A DNA stretch of 64,000 nucleotides. Source: an uncultured Paracoccaceae bacterium (lineage in GTDB: Bacteria > Pseudomonadota > Alphaproteobacteria > Rhodobacterales > Rhodobacteraceae). The stretch is from positions 1-64,000 of the forward strand of contig CANMTR010000008.1 of assembly GCA_947500825.1 (NCBI GenBank). The letters run 5' to 3'. The position numbers and the translations under genes were made by a program. The first letter of the stretch is position 1. Each line of letters opens with the position of its first letter. Shown piece by piece: positions 46,922-57,556 of the stretch. The notes under the pieces were generated by a model that had not been told where the DNA came from, ran no database searches, and worked only from the letters and a program-made list of their open reading frames with translations.

Positions 46922-46966
46922 CCGGCCGCTTCAAGCCCGGCCGCTTCAAGCCCGGCCGCTTCAAGC
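46922..46966. repeat. 15-base tandem repeat
   Basis: CCGGCCGCTTCAAGC is repeated three times without gap, in the 242-base region between the divergent genes at 46849 and 47092. Not seen elsewhere in the window. The rest of the region shows no clear promoter. Confidence 0.85.
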
Positions 46967-47091
46967 CCGGGCGGGGAGAGGTCGGGGGGCGCCCCGCTTT
47001 GCCCCGGGGCGGCCGCAATCTACGTCGCGGTGGGAAGGACCGACATCTCGACGCCCGGCCCCCCCGGATGCCCGAACCCCGAAAGGATGCC

Positions 47092-48663
47092 ATGCGAACC
47101 CTCGCCCTTTGTGCCGCCACGATCCTGACCGCAGCCCCCGCCGCCGCCGAGACGCTGAGATGGGCGCGCGCGGGCGACGGCCTGACGCTCGACCCCCATG
47201 CCCAGAACGAGGGCGGGACCCATACGCTGAACCACCAGATCTACGAGCCGCTGGTCCTGCGCGACACGGACGGCGAGCTGGTGCCGGCGCTGGCGACCGA
47301 ATGGGAGGTGAGCGAGGACGACCCCACCGTGTGGCGCTTCACCCTGCGCGAGGGGGTGACGTTCCACGACGGGGCGGCGTTCACGGCCGAGGACGTGGTG
47401 TTCTCCTTCGAGCGGGCGTTGTCGGACAACTCGGCCATGAAGGAGCTGCTGGGCTCGATCACCGAGATCCGGGCGGTGGACGAGCACATGGTGGAATTCG
47501 TCACCGACGGGCCGAACCCGATCCTGCCCAGCAACTTCACCAACCTGCTCGTGATGGACAGCGGCTGGGCGGAGGAGAACGACGCGGTGGAGGTGCAGGA
47601 TTTCGCCGGTGGCGAGACGACCCATGCCGCGATGAACGCCAACGGGACCGGGGCCTATGTGGTGGAGAGCCGCGAGCCGGATACCCGCACGGTGCTGACC
47701 CAGTTCGACGGCTACTGGGGGCAGGGGGAGTTTCCGCTCGACGTGACGCGGATCGACTTCACCCCGATCCAGAACCCGGCCACGCGGATCGCCGCGCTCC
47801 TGTCGGGGGAGGTGGACTTCATCCAGGACGTGCCGGTCCAGGACCTTAGCCGCGTCGAGGGCGCGGGCGGGCTCGTGGTGCGCACGGCGCCGCAGAACCG
47901 CTCCATCTTCTTCGGGATGGAGCAGGGCAAGGACGACCTGGAGACCGACAGCATCGAGGGCGAGAACCCGTTCGCCGACGTTCGGGTGCGCCGGGCGATG
48001 AACATGGCCGTCGACCGGCAGGCGATCCAGAGGATCGTCATGCGGGGCCAGTCGGACCCCGCTGGCATGATCGCGCCGCCTTTCGTCAACGGCTGGAGCG
48101 AGGCGCTGGACGCCCTGCCCGAAGGCAGCCTGGAGGAGGCGCAGGCGCTGATGGAGGAGGCCGGATACGGCGACGGCTTCCGCGTGCAGATGGACTGCCC
48201 CAACGACCGGTACGTCAACGACGAGGCGATCTGCCAGGCGGTCGTGGGCATGATGGGCCGGATCGGCATCACCGTGGCGCTGAACGCGGTGCCCAAGGCG
48301 CAGTTCTTCCCGCTCGTCACCGGCGACGACACCGAGTTCTACCTGGTGGGCTGGGGCGTTCCGACCTTCGACAGCGAATACGTGTTCAACTTCCTCGTCC
48401 ACAGCCGGACGGGCGACCGGGGCTCGTGGAACGCCACCGGATATGGCAACGCGGAGGTGGACGGGATGATCGAGAGCCTGTCGTCGGAGATCGACGAGGG
48501 CGCGCGCGACGCCACCATCGAGGCGATCTGGGAGCGGATGGCCGAGGACGTGGTGTACCTGCCGCTTCACAACCAGGTGCTCAACTGGGGCATGCGCGAG
48601 AGCGTCGAGGCGGAGGTGGACCCCGAGGACCAGCCCAAGTTCAAGCGCTTCTCGCTGCAATGA
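47092..48663 (+). CDS. dppA: Peptide/dipeptide ABC transporter substrate-binding protein
   Basis: A 523-residue SBP_bac_5-type periplasmic protein with signal peptide 1-19 and an AAAGGA site. Typical blocks: LDPHAQNEGGTHTLNHQIYEPLVLRD, WRFTLREGVTFHDGAAFTAEDVVFSFER, GTGAYVVESREPDTRTVLTQFDGYWG, NPFADVRVRRAMNMAVDRQAI. It binds oligopeptides or other large solutes; the ligand is unknown. First gene of a five-gene dpp-like operon. Confidence 0.87.
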   Translation: MRTLALCAATILTAAPAAAETLRWARAGDGLTLDPHAQNEGGTHTLNHQIYEPLVLRDTDGELVPALATEWEVSEDDPTVWRFTLREGVTFHDGAAFTAEDVVFSFERALSDNSAMKELLGSITEIRAVDEHMVEFVTDGPNPILPSNFTNLLVMDSGWAEENDAVEVQDFAGGETTHAAMNANGTGAYVVESREPDTRTVLTQFDGYWGQGEFPLDVTRIDFTPIQNPATRIAALLSGEVDFIQDVPVQDLSRVEGAGGLVVRTAPQNRSIFFGMEQGKDDLETDSIEGENPFADVRVRRAMNMAVDRQAIQRIVMRGQSDPAGMIAPPFVNGWSEALDALPEGSLEEAQALMEEAGYGDGFRVQMDCPNDRYVNDEAICQAVVGMMGRIGITVALNAVPKAQFFPLVTGDDTEFYLVGWGVPTFDSEYVFNFLVHSRTGDRGSWNATGYGNAEVDGMIESLSSEIDEGARDATIEAIWERMAEDVVYLPLHNQVLNWGMRESVEAEVDPEDQPKFKRFSLQ

Positions 48664-48708
48664 GCTTTGTGCCCGCTTATGCCGTGACCGGCCGGGGAGC
48701 CTGAACCC

Positions 48709-49689
48709 GTGCTCGCCTATGTCCTTCGCCGGATCGGGCAGTCGGTCCTGGTGCTGCTGGTCACGGGGCTGGTGGCGTTCTCGATGTTCCGGTTCGTGGG
48801 CGACCCGGTGGACAACATGCTGGGACAGGAGCGCACCCAGGCCGACGTGGAGCGGCTGCGCGACCGGCTGGGCCTCGACGAGCCGTTCGCGGTGCAATAC
48901 TGGAGCTTCCTCACCAACGCGGCGCGGGGCGATTTCGGGCTGTCCTATCGCCAGGGGCGGCCGGTGGCCGAGATCATCGCCGAGCGGCTGCCCGCGACGC
49001 TGGAGCTTGCCGCCGTGTCGGCGGTGCTGGCGGTGGTGCTGGGCGTGGCTTTCGGCATCTATGCCGCGATCCGGCGGGGAGGGTGGCTCGCCAACGCGAT
49101 CATGACCGCGTCGCTCATCGGGGTATCGCTGCCCACGTTCCTGATCGGCATCCTCTTAATCTGGATCTTCTCGGTGGAGCTGGGCTGGCTGCCCTCCTAC
49201 GGGCGGGGGGAGGTGGTGGACCTCGGGTGGTGGAGCACCGGGTTCCTGACCGCGAGCGGGCTGAAGGCGCTGATCCTGCCGGCGATCACGCTTGGGCTCT
49301 ACCAGATGACGCTGATCATGCGGCTGGTGCGCTCGGAGATGATGGAGGCACTGGGGCAGGACTTCGTCCGCTTCGCCCGGGCGCGGGGGCTGCCCGAGCG
49401 CGCCGTGACCCTGCGCCACGCGCTGCGGAACGTGGCCGTGCCGGTGATCACGGTGACGGGGCTGCAACTGGGCTCGATCATCGCGTTCGCGATCATCACC
49501 GAGACGGTGTTCCAGTGGCCGGGCGTGGGGCTTCTCTTCATCAACGCGGTGCAGTTCGTGGATATTCCGATCATGGCCGCGTATCTGATGGGGATCTCGG
49601 TGATGTTCGTGGGCATCAACCTAGTGGTGGACCTGAGCTATCTCGCCATCGACCCGCGGCTGCGCGCGGGTGCCGGGGGGCGGACATGA
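48709..49689 (+). CDS. dppB: Peptide ABC transporter permease (DppB type)
   Basis: A 326-residue permease with six helices, the DppB N-terminus (LRRIGQSVLVLLVTGLVAFSMFRFVGDPV) and the EAA loop MEALGQDFVRFARARGLPERAVTLRHALRN. GTG start with GGGGAG upstream. Overlaps the next permease by ATGA (49686-49689). Confidence 0.92.
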   Translation: MLAYVLRRIGQSVLVLLVTGLVAFSMFRFVGDPVDNMLGQERTQADVERLRDRLGLDEPFAVQYWSFLTNAARGDFGLSYRQGRPVAEIIAERLPATLELAAVSAVLAVVLGVAFGIYAAIRRGGWLANAIMTASLIGVSLPTFLIGILLIWIFSVELGWLPSYGRGEVVDLGWWSTGFLTASGLKALILPAITLGLYQMTLIMRLVRSEMMEALGQDFVRFARARGLPERAVTLRHALRNVAVPVITVTGLQLGSIIAFAIITETVFQWPGVGLLFINAVQFVDIPIMAAYLMGISVMFVGINLVVDLSYLAIDPRLRAGAGGRT

Positions 49690-50596
49690 GCCGGATGGCG
49701 CGCGCCTGGGACAGCGACCTGGCCTACGGCTTTCGCCGCTCGCCGCTGGCGGTGCTGTCGCTCGCCGTGCTCCTGATGCTGGTGGCGGGCGCCGTGCTGG
49801 CGCCGCTCGTGGCGCCGACGGACCCGTTCGACCCCGCCTCGCTGGACCTGATGAACGGCTTCACCCCGCCCCTGACGGAGAACGAGTTCACCGGCGAGCG
49901 CTTCCTTCTGGGCACCGACGACCAGGGGCGCGACGTGTTCTCGGCCATCCTCTTTGGCATGCGGATCTCGCTCATGGTGGGGGTGCTGGCGGTGATGCTG
50001 GCCATGGTGATCGGCGTGAGCCTCGGCCTTGTCGCGGGGTTCCGCGGCGGGCTGGTGGACAGCGTGGTGATGCGCGCCGCCGACGTGCAGCTGACATTTC
50101 CCGCGATCCTGGTGGCGATGCTGATCTTCGGCGTGGCCAAGGGGATCACGCCGGTCGAGTACCGCGACCAGATGGCGATCTGGGTGCTGGTTCTGGCCAT
50201 CGGGTTCAGCGACTGGGTGCAGTTCGCCCGCGTGGTGCGCGGCGCGACCATGGTGGAGCGCGACAAGGACTACGTGCAGGCCGCGCGCCTGACCGGGCGG
50301 GGGAGCCTGTCGATCATGCTGCGCCACGTGCTGCCCAACGTGCTTTCGCCGGTGCTGGTGATCGCCACGATCTCGCTGGCGCTGGCGATCATCGCGGAGG
50401 CGACCTTGAGCTTTCTCGGCGTGGGCGCGCCGCCCACGCAGCCCTCCCTGGGCACGCTCATCCGCATCGGGCAGGACTTCCTCTTCTCGGGCGAGTGGTG
50501 GATCCTGGCGTTCCCGGCGGCGACCCTGCTGGCGCTGGCACTGAGCGTGAACCTCCTCGGCGACTGGCTGCGCGACACCCTTAACCCGAGGTTGAA

Positions 50597-50600
<4 letters not shown>
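49686..50600 (+). CDS. dppC: Peptide ABC transporter permease (DppC type)
   Basis: A 304-residue permease: FRRSPLAVLSLAVLLMLVAGAVLAPL helix, the DppC GTDDQGRDVFSAILFGMRISL block, and the EAA loop VERDKDYVQAARLTGRGSLSIMLRHVLPNV. It pairs with DppB. ATGA overlaps at both ends. Confidence 0.92.
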
Positions 50601-51624
<1,024 letters not shown>

Positions 51625-51628
<4 letters not shown>

Positions 51629-52578
51629 GCGGGCGGCCCCTCGTGCGGGTGGAGAGCCTGTCGCGCCGGTTCGACGTCTCGCCTCCGTGGCTCGACCGGG
51701 TGATCGGGCGCAAGCCGCGCCGGGTGCTGGGCGCGGTGGTGGACGTGTCGTTCGAGATCCCCCAGGGCGGCGTCTATGCCCTCGTGGGAGAATCCGGGTC
51801 GGGCAAGTCCACGATCGCCAAGATGGTGGTGGGCCTCCTGCCGCCGTCGGAGGGCGCGGTGGAGATCGAAGGGGCGGGCCCCGCGGCCGCGCGGGACCGG
51901 GGCGCGGTGCAGATGATCTTCCAGGACCCCCATTCGAGCCTCAATCCGCGCTGGAAGGTGCGCGACATCATCGCCGAGCCGGCGCGGGCGCGGGGCCGGG
52001 ATACGGACGGGCTGGCCGAGCGGCTGCTGGAGCTGGTCGGCCTCTTTGCCGAGGATGCGGGGCGTCATCCGCACGAGTTCTCGGGCGGGCAGCGGCAGCG
52101 GATCTCCATCGCCCGGGCGCTGGCCTCGGAGCCGCGGCTGATCGTGGCCGACGAGCCCACCTCGGCGCTCGACGTGAGCGTGCAGGCGCAGGTGATCAAT
52201 CTGATGTCGGACCTGCGCGAGGCGCATGGGCTGACCTATCTCTTCATCAGCCACGACCTGACGGTGGTGGAGCACGTGGCCGACACGATCGGTGTGCTCT
52301 ATCTGGGCCGGCTGGTGGAGGAGGCGGGATCGGACGAGCTGTTCGCCGACCCCAGGCACCCCTATACCCGGATGCTGCTGGCGGCCGCGCCCCGGATCGA
52401 CGGGCGGCGGGAGGGCGCCGCGCCACCCCCCGCGGGCGAGATCCCCGACCCGGCGGACCCGCCCTCGGGATGCGTGTTTCACCCCCGGTGCCCGATCGCG
52501 GTGGAGCGCTGCCGCCGCGAGGTGCCCCGGATGCGGGACGTGCGCGGCGTGCGCGTGGCCTGCCACCTGGCCGAGTAG
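51625..52578 (+). CDS. dppF: Peptide ABC transporter ATP-binding protein (DppF type)
   Basis: A 317-residue ABC ATPase: Walker A GESGSGKSTI, signature SGGQRQRISIARAL, Walker B LIVADEPTSALDV, H-loop FISHDLTVVEHVAD and the C-terminal Cys region CVFHPRCPIAVERC. Overlaps DppD. Converges on pqqE with only five bases between the stop codons. Confidence 0.92.
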
Positions 52579-52583
52579 GACGG

Positions 52584-53693
52584 TCAGTCCACCGGGTCGG
52601 GGACGGGCTTGCCGGGTGCCGTGCGGTGGACGAGGGGGGCGTTCGCGGCGGCGTGGGCATCGGCCTGGGCGGTCAGGGCGGCGCGGTGGGGCGACTTGAT
52701 GCATACGGGGTCGGTCGCGGCCGGGTCGCCCACGATGGCCATGGCCTGGCAGCGGCAGCCGCCGAAATCCACCCGCTTGCGCTCGCAGGAGGCACAAGGC
52801 TCCTGCATCCAGTCGGTGCCGCGATAGGCGTTGAAGGCCGAGCCGTGATACCACGTCCGTTCCAGCGTGGTGTCGCGCACGTTGTCGAAGCTGAGATGCG
52901 GGATCGACGAGGCGGCGTGGCAGGGCATGACGGCGCCGTCGGGGGCCACGACGAGGCCGGTGGAACCCCAGCCGCCCATGCATTTCTTGGGATAGTCGGA
53001 GTGATAGTCGGCGGGGACGTAGTCGATCACCAGCGTCCCCTTCAGACGGGCGCGGGCCTCGGCCACGATGGCGTCGGCCTCGCGCGCCTGTTCGCGGGTG
53101 GGCATCATGGCGTCGCGGTTCCTGAGCGCCCAGCCGTGGAACTGGACGGTGGCGACCTCGATCCGGCGCGCGCCCATCTCCACCGCCATCTCGATGGCGC
53201 GGGGGAGCTGGTGGAGGTTCTGGCGGTGCGGAACGGCGTTGAGCGTCAGCGGAAAGCCGATGTCGCCGATCCAGCGGGCGACCTGCATCTTGCGGTCGAA
53301 CCCGCCGCGGTAGCCGCCGATCCTGTCGGCCATGTCCGCATCGGTGCCCTGGAGCGAGAGCTGGACGTGGTCGAGCCCGGCGGCATCGAGTGCCGCGAGG
53401 CGCCGCTCCGTCAGGCCGATGCCGGAGGTGATGAGGTTGGTGTAGAGGCCCGCCTCTCGCGCGGCGCGCACCAGCGGCTCCAGGTCGCGGCGGGAGGCGG
53501 GCTCGCCGCCCGAGAGGTGGAGCTGCAGCACGCCCAGGGCGGCCGCCTGGGCGAACACGCCGGCCCAGGTCTCGGTGTCGAGCTCGGCCTCCTGGCGGGC
53601 GAGCTCCAGCGGGTTGGAGCAGTAGGGGCAGGAGAGCGGGCAGCGGTGGGTGAGTTCGGCCAGCATGGCGATGGGGGGGCGTGGGTCGGTCAT
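52584..53693 (-). CDS. pqqE: PQQ biosynthesis radical SAM protein PqqE
   Basis: A 369-residue radical SAM enzyme that crosslinks Glu and Tyr of PqqA, the first committed step of PQQ synthesis. CPLSCPYC (C18, C22, C25) binds the radical SAM cluster; LHLSGGEPASRRDL follows. The SPASM region holds KKCMGG, VMPCHAA and CASCERKRVDFGGCRCQA for extra clusters. Its ATG overlaps the PqqD stop (ATGA, 53690-53693). Confidence 0.96.
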   Translation of the reverse strand: MTDPRPPIAMLAELTHRCPLSCPYCSNPLELARQEAELDTETWAGVFAQAAALGVLQLHLSGGEPASRRDLEPLVRAAREAGLYTNLITSGIGLTERRLAALDAAGLDHVQLSLQGTDADMADRIGGYRGGFDRKMQVARWIGDIGFPLTLNAVPHRQNLHQLPRAIEMAVEMGARRIEVATVQFHGWALRNRDAMMPTREQAREADAIVAEARARLKGTLVIDYVPADYHSDYPKKCMGGWGSTGLVVAPDGAVMPCHAASSIPHLSFDNVRDTTLERTWYHGSAFNAYRGTDWMQEPCASCERKRVDFGGCRCQAMAIVGDPAATDPVCIKSPHRAALTAQADAHAAANAPLVHRTAPGKPVPDPVD

Positions 53694-53962
53694 CTGACCT
53701 CCAGGAATCTGCGGTCGCGGAGCGCGCGGAGGAAACCGGCCGCGTCGCTCTCGATCTGGTCCGGGCTGGCGTCGTACGCGGCGGCGAGCGCATCGGCGAT
53801 GGCGCCGAAGGAGCGGGTGCCGTCGATCTCGGACAGGACCGCGTGGCCCACCGGGTCGAGGGAGATGGCGCGCTCGGGCGCCAGCAGGACCCAGGCATCG
53901 CGCACGGCATCGAAGTGGAGGCGCACGCCGCGGGGCAGGTAGGGGACGGCGTCGCGTTCCAT
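53690..53962 (-). CDS. pqqD: PQQ biosynthesis peptide chaperone PqqD
   Basis: A 90-residue PqqD, which binds PqqA and presents it to PqqE. The frame begins at ATG 53960-53962 (MERDAVPYLPRGVRLHFD) and contains WVLLAPERAISLDPVGHAVLSEIDG and FLRALRDRRFLEV. The ATG shares a base with the PqqC stop (TGATG). Confidence 0.95.
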   Translation of the reverse strand: MERDAVPYLPRGVRLHFDAVRDAWVLLAPERAISLDPVGHAVLSEIDGTRSFGAIADALAAAYDASPDQIESDAAGFLRALRDRRFLEVR

Positions 53963-54708
53963 CACGCCGCCCGCGCGGCGAGGCCCTCGCCGGGGGCCCA
54001 CGCGCCGGGGGGGATGCGGGCGGGATCGACATAGGCGGCGTGGAGCGCGTCGAGCTGGGCCCAGAGCACGTCGGTCTTGAACACGAGAGCCGCGGTGGCT
54101 GCGTCCTGCTTCTCGGCCGTGTCGGCGTGGGCGAGCACCCAGTCGAGGCCGAAGGCCACGTCCTTGGGGGCCTCCGTCAGGCGGTTGCGGAAGTAGGACA
54201 GGGCGTTCTCGTCGGCAAAGTCGTAGTTCTTCAGGAGGCCCGCGATCCGGTCCTCGTGGATCTTGGGGGCGAAGAGCTCGGTCAGTGAGGCGGCGACGGC
54301 CTCGAGCAGGGGCCGGTCGCGCACGAAGCGCACATAGGCGTCGACCGCGAAGCGGGTGGCGGGCAGCACGCCCTCGCGGGAGGCGACGTAGTCGGGGTCG
54401 AGCCCCACGGCGGTGGCGAGGCGCAGCCAGCGGCGGATGCCGCCCTCGTTCTCGTCGGTGCCGTCGTGATCCTCGATCCGCGAGCGCCAGCGGCGGCGCA
54501 GCTCGGGGTCTTCCACGCGGGACATGAAGGCGGCGTCCTTCATCGGGATCGAATGCTGGTAGTAGTAGCGGTTGATCACCCAGGCGCGGACCTGGTCGGG
54601 CGAGCAGCCGCCGCCGTGCAGGAGGGCATGGAACGGGTGGCGGTCGTGGTAGCGCTCGGCGCCGATGGCGCGCAGGCGGGCCTCGAACTCCGCTCGGGAC
54701 TGGGTCAT
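53962..54708 (-). CDS. pqqC: Pyrroloquinoline-quinone synthase PqqC
   Basis: A 248-residue cofactor-free oxidase that performs the final ring closure and oxidation of PQQ. Helical-bundle features: YHDRHPFHALLHGGG, INRYYYQHSIPMKDAAFMSR, RIEDHDGTDENEGGIRRWL, FAPKIHEDRI and ENALSYFRNRLTEAPKD. The start overlaps the PqqB stop (ATGA, 54705-54708). Confidence 0.96.
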   Translation of the reverse strand: MTQSRAEFEARLRAIGAERYHDRHPFHALLHGGGCSPDQVRAWVINRYYYQHSIPMKDAAFMSRVEDPELRRRWRSRIEDHDGTDENEGGIRRWLRLATAVGLDPDYVASREGVLPATRFAVDAYVRFVRDRPLLEAVAASLTELFAPKIHEDRIAGLLKNYDFADENALSYFRNRLTEAPKDVAFGLDWVLAHADTAEKQDAATAALVFKTDVLWAQLDALHAAYVDPARIPPGAWAPGEGLAARAA

Positions 54709-55601
54709 GCGGTGATCTCCATGCCGTCCTGGCCGATGGTCCAGCCGGCGGCCTCGGCCTCGGCCCGCTCGGGACTGTCCGGACGCAGGACGGGGTTGGT
54801 GTTGTTCATGTGGACGAAGACCGCGCGCCCCACGCCCATGCCCGCGAAGGCGGCGAGGGAGCCGCGCTCCCCGCTCATGGACATGTGGCCCATCCGGGCG
54901 CCGGTCTTGGTGCCGGTTCCCGCGCGGACCATCTCGTCGTCGGACCAGAGGGTGCCGTCGAAGAGGACGAGGGCGGCACCGCGAAGACGGTCGCGCAGAT
55001 CGTCGGTCAGGGCCGCGCAGCCGGGGATGTAGAAGGCGTCGCGCCCGCCGGCGGACAAGTGGACGCCCACGGTCTGCTCGCCCAGCAGCTCCGTCTCGAC
55101 GCTCTCGCCCTCCATGTAGAGGGGGACCTTGCCGGGGACGGCGAAGAGGGTGGCGCACAGGCCGGAGGCCAGATCGAACGGCGCGTCGAGCGCCACGGTC
55201 CGGCGCGTGACGACGCGGGGGTTCAGCGCGTCGAAGATCGGATTGGCGCGAAGGACGTCGTGAATGCCGCCCGTGGCGAAGAGGTCGAACGCCTGCATCT
55301 CCCGCAACGTGAGGAGACCCGCCACGTGGTCGATGTCGCCGTTGGTCACGAGGACGGAGGCGAGAGGCATTTCGCGCAGGCCCGTCGGGTGCAACTCGGG
55401 CGACGCGGCCATCTGCTGGCGGATATCGGGGGAGGCATTGAGAATTGCCCAATCTTTGCCGTTGCCGGAAACGGCAAGGGAGGACTGGGTCTGGGCCGTT
55501 ATCGCGCCTGTTCGCGCGAGGCGGCAGTTCTCGCAGCCGCAGTTCCACTGGGGCAGTCCGCCACCGGCGGCGGCCCCGAGGATGCGCGCGCGGAGCGCCA
55601 T
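54705..55601 (-). CDS. pqqB: PQQ biosynthesis protein PqqB (metallo-beta-lactamase fold hydroxylase)
   Basis: A 298-residue PqqB, which hydroxylates the crosslinked Glu-Tyr intermediate. PqqB features: LGAAAGGGLPQWNCGCENCRLAR (zinc Cys), NASPDIRQQM, LVTNGDIDHVAGLLTLRE, LFDGTLWSDDEMV and RMGHMSMSGERG. ATG at 55599-55601, 22 bases after the pqqA stop. Confidence 0.96.
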   Translation of the reverse strand: MALRARILGAAAGGGLPQWNCGCENCRLARTGAITAQTQSSLAVSGNGKDWAILNASPDIRQQMAASPELHPTGLREMPLASVLVTNGDIDHVAGLLTLREMQAFDLFATGGIHDVLRANPIFDALNPRVVTRRTVALDAPFDLASGLCATLFAVPGKVPLYMEGESVETELLGEQTVGVHLSAGGRDAFYIPGCAALTDDLRDRLRGAALVLFDGTLWSDDEMVRAGTGTKTGARMGHMSMSGERGSLAAFAGMGVGRAVFVHMNNTNPVLRPDSPERAEAEAAGWTIGQDGMEITA

Positions 55602-55623
55602 ATGACCCCCGCGCGCCGTCGGC

Positions 55624-55719
55624 TCAGAACAGGACGGTGTCGTCGCCGCTCTCGGGGCCGTACATGTTGATTTCCATGCCGCACTCGATCTCGCGGATGA
55701 TGGGTTTCGTCCAGGCCAT
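55624..55719 (-). CDS. pqqA: PQQ precursor peptide PqqA
   Basis: A 31-residue ribosomally made precursor of PQQ, too short for routine gene finders. It starts MAWTKPIIREIECGMEINMY: the Glu (E16) and Tyr (Y20) in EINMY are the residues fused by PqqE to form PQQ. GGAGGAGAG precedes the ATG at 55717-55719. It opens the pqqABCDE operon; the absence of a PQQ dehydrogenase next to it means the cofactor serves enzymes elsewhere. Confidence 0.97.
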   Translation of the reverse strand: MAWTKPIIREIECGMEINMYGPESGDDTVLF

Positions 55720-56032
55720 GTTACTCTCCTCCTCCGGATCGCCGGCCTAGGAACCGGCCGGCAGGATGAACCCAATGTGGCGTGTCCGGGCGCCTCGTTC
55801 AACGGTCTCTCCGGGCGCCGGCCTACGCCTTTGGTCGCGGGTGGGGGAACGTGAGGCAATGGGGCGCAGCGCCTCGGAGCCCTGCCCGGCCTAGATGCGA
55901 CGCGTCGGCGTCGCGGCGCGCGCATCTCGCGGCCTGATGCCATGGCCCGGGGCGGGGCCCGCCGCCGAAAGGGGGCCGGACCGCGACCCCGTCCACCTCG
56001 GGACGCCCGAACCTGCAGGAAGGGGAAATCCG
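55720..56032. promoter_or_regulatory. Divergent region between pqqA and the small Cys protein
   Basis: A 313-base gap without a gene. GCCGGCC (55741-55747) and GGCCGGC (55756-55762) form a perfect seven-pair hairpin just upstream of the pqqA ribosome-binding site. CCGGGCGCC occurs twice as a direct repeat (55786-55794 and 55811-55819). Both could serve pqq control. No clear promoter hexamers. Confidence 0.4.
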
Positions 56033-56236
56033 ATGATCGAACTCCTTTTCGTCGCCTGTCTCAGCGCCGATCCGACCGCCTGCGAACGGCGCAGCCTGGT
56101 CTATACCGACATCACGCCCGAGACCTGCGTGCTCGGGGCGCAGCCCGAACTGGCGAAATGGGTCGCGGCGCATCCGAGTTTCGCCATCCGGCGGTGGCAA
56201 TGCCGCGCCGTGCGCTCCGGCGAGCACGATATCTGA
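56033..56236 (+). CDS. Small Cys-containing protein next to pqqA
   Basis: A 67-residue protein from the ATG at 56033, preceded by AGGAAGGGGA. It starts MIELLFVACLSADPTACERR and has cysteines at 9, 17, 32 and 57. Positions 9, 17 and 32 match C9, C17 and C33 at the start of the metallo-beta-lactamase protein at 1009-2046. The hydrophobic first nine residues are short for a signal peptide. Similar small proteins seem widespread in Rhodobacterales. Function unknown. Confidence 0.75.
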   Translation: MIELLFVACLSADPTACERRSLVYTDITPETCVLGAQPELAKWVAAHPSFAIRRWQCRAVRSGEHDI

Positions 56237-56545
56237 TCGCGGGCGATGCACGCTTGTGGCGAGAAGGCGCGTTTGAGGTGCCACGCAAGGTGCTGACATC
56301 GCGTGGAGATTCGTTGAGGCAACCAGGGCGGAAGACGATTTGCCGCCCGGCCTTGTTGGCCCGGGCGCGATCGTGCATCTTCCGCTCGCGGAGCGTGCCC
56401 AAGGGGGGCGGTTCGGCGAACGGACATCGAAACGCGCTCCGGGAGGCCCGCTCCTCGACCGGGCCGGAGCCGCTGGGAGGGCGCCCATGAAAGGCACGGG
56501 GATGTGTCACTGCCGCGCGGCCGCGACGCTTGACGGAGGCCGGGT
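56237..56545. other. Non-coding region upstream of cyoA
   Basis: 309 bases without a supported gene. Only the cyoA ribosome-binding site ACGGAGG (56533-56539) is clear; no terminator, promoter or repeat is convincing. Confidence 0.5.
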
Positions 56546-57556
56546 TTGAGCGCGCGCGTCTGCGCGGCGGTGGCGGCACTGGCCCTGACGGCGCCGCTGC
56601 CGCTTTTCGCGCAAGAGGACACGCGCGGATTCCTGCGGCCCCTTGGCCCGATCGCGGAGCTTCAGCGCACCGAACTGATCTGGGCCACGATCCTGATCCT
56701 GCTCGCGATCCTGCCGGTCCTCCTCGGCGTTCCCTATATCCTGTGGCGCTACCGGCGGGGGAACACCAAGGCCAAGTACCGGCCTCAGTGGGAGTTCAAC
56801 ACCAAGCTCGAGATCCTGATGTGGGGCGGCCCGACGCTGATCGTCGTGGCGCTGTCGATCTGGCTGGCGCAGGCGGTGTTCCGCATCGACCCCTATCGGA
56901 CCATCGAGCCCGAGATGGCCGAGAACATGGAATTCGAAATGGAGGGAGAGCCGGTGACGGTGGACGTGATCGGCCTCGATTGGAAATGGCTGTTCATCTA
57001 TCCCGAGGAGGGGGTGGCGAGCGTCGGGGAGATGGTCCTGCCCGTGGGACGGCCGGTGACGCTGCGGCTGACCACCGACACGGTGATGCAGAGCTTCATG
57101 GCCTCGGGCCTGTCGGGACAGATCTACGCGATGGCGGGAATGGTGACGCAGCAGAACCTGATCGCGACCCGCCCCGGCGCCACGCTGGGGACCAACACGC
57201 AATACAACGGGGTCGGGTTCGCCAAGCAGCGCGCGCCGGTGCGCGCCGTGGACGGCGATGCCTACGAGGCGTGGCTCGACGAGGCGCGGGACAGCGACCT
57301 GGCGCTCGACGACGAGACCTACGCGATCCTGGCCCAGAGCGGCGGCCTCGACCGCGCGCGCAGCGACCTGGGCGTGGCGGGAGAGGGGCCGGTGCGGTTC
57401 ACCCTGCCGGCGCAGTCGCTCTTCGAGCGGGTGGTGGCGCGCTACATGAACGGGGACGCCGTGGCGCCCGAAGCCCAGCCCGGAAGCCCGTTTTACGATC
57501 CGGAGGCGCATGTGCTGCCCCCGGCCGCGGAAATGACCATGGAGCATGACCGATGA
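56546..57556 (+). CDS. cyoA: Cytochrome bo3-type quinol oxidase subunit II
   Basis: A 336-residue subunit II. TTG start at 56546 with GACGGAGG upstream; no in-frame ATG suits. Signal peptide 1-22, two helices (about 45-66 and 88-110), then a cupredoxin domain (VDVIGLDWKWLFIYPEEGVASV, NTVMQSF-like TVMQSFMASGLSGQIYAMAGM). The CuA ligand set (Cys-x3-Cys, His, Met) is absent, so it is a quinol-type rather than a cytochrome c-type subunit. It is the first gene of the cyoABCD operon. Confidence 0.9.
   Translation: MSARVCAAVAALALTAPLPLFAQEDTRGFLRPLGPIAELQRTELIWATILILLAILPVLLGVPYILWRYRRGNTKAKYRPQWEFNTKLEILMWGGPTLIVVALSIWLAQAVFRIDPYRTIEPEMAENMEFEMEGEPVTVDVIGLDWKWLFIYPEEGVASVGEMVLPVGRPVTLRLTTDTVMQSFMASGLSGQIYAMAGMVTQQNLIATRPGATLGTNTQYNGVGFAKQRAPVRAVDGDAYEAWLDEARDSDLALDDETYAILAQSGGLDRARSDLGVAGEGPVRFTLPAQSLFERVVARYMNGDAVAPEAQPGSPFYDPEAHVLPPAAEMTMEHDR

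Noticed and set aside
56546-57556. Cytochrome c oxidase with a CuA centre
   Set aside because: Subunit II lacks the Cys-x3-Cys CuA ligands and the operon order and lengths match cyoABCD.
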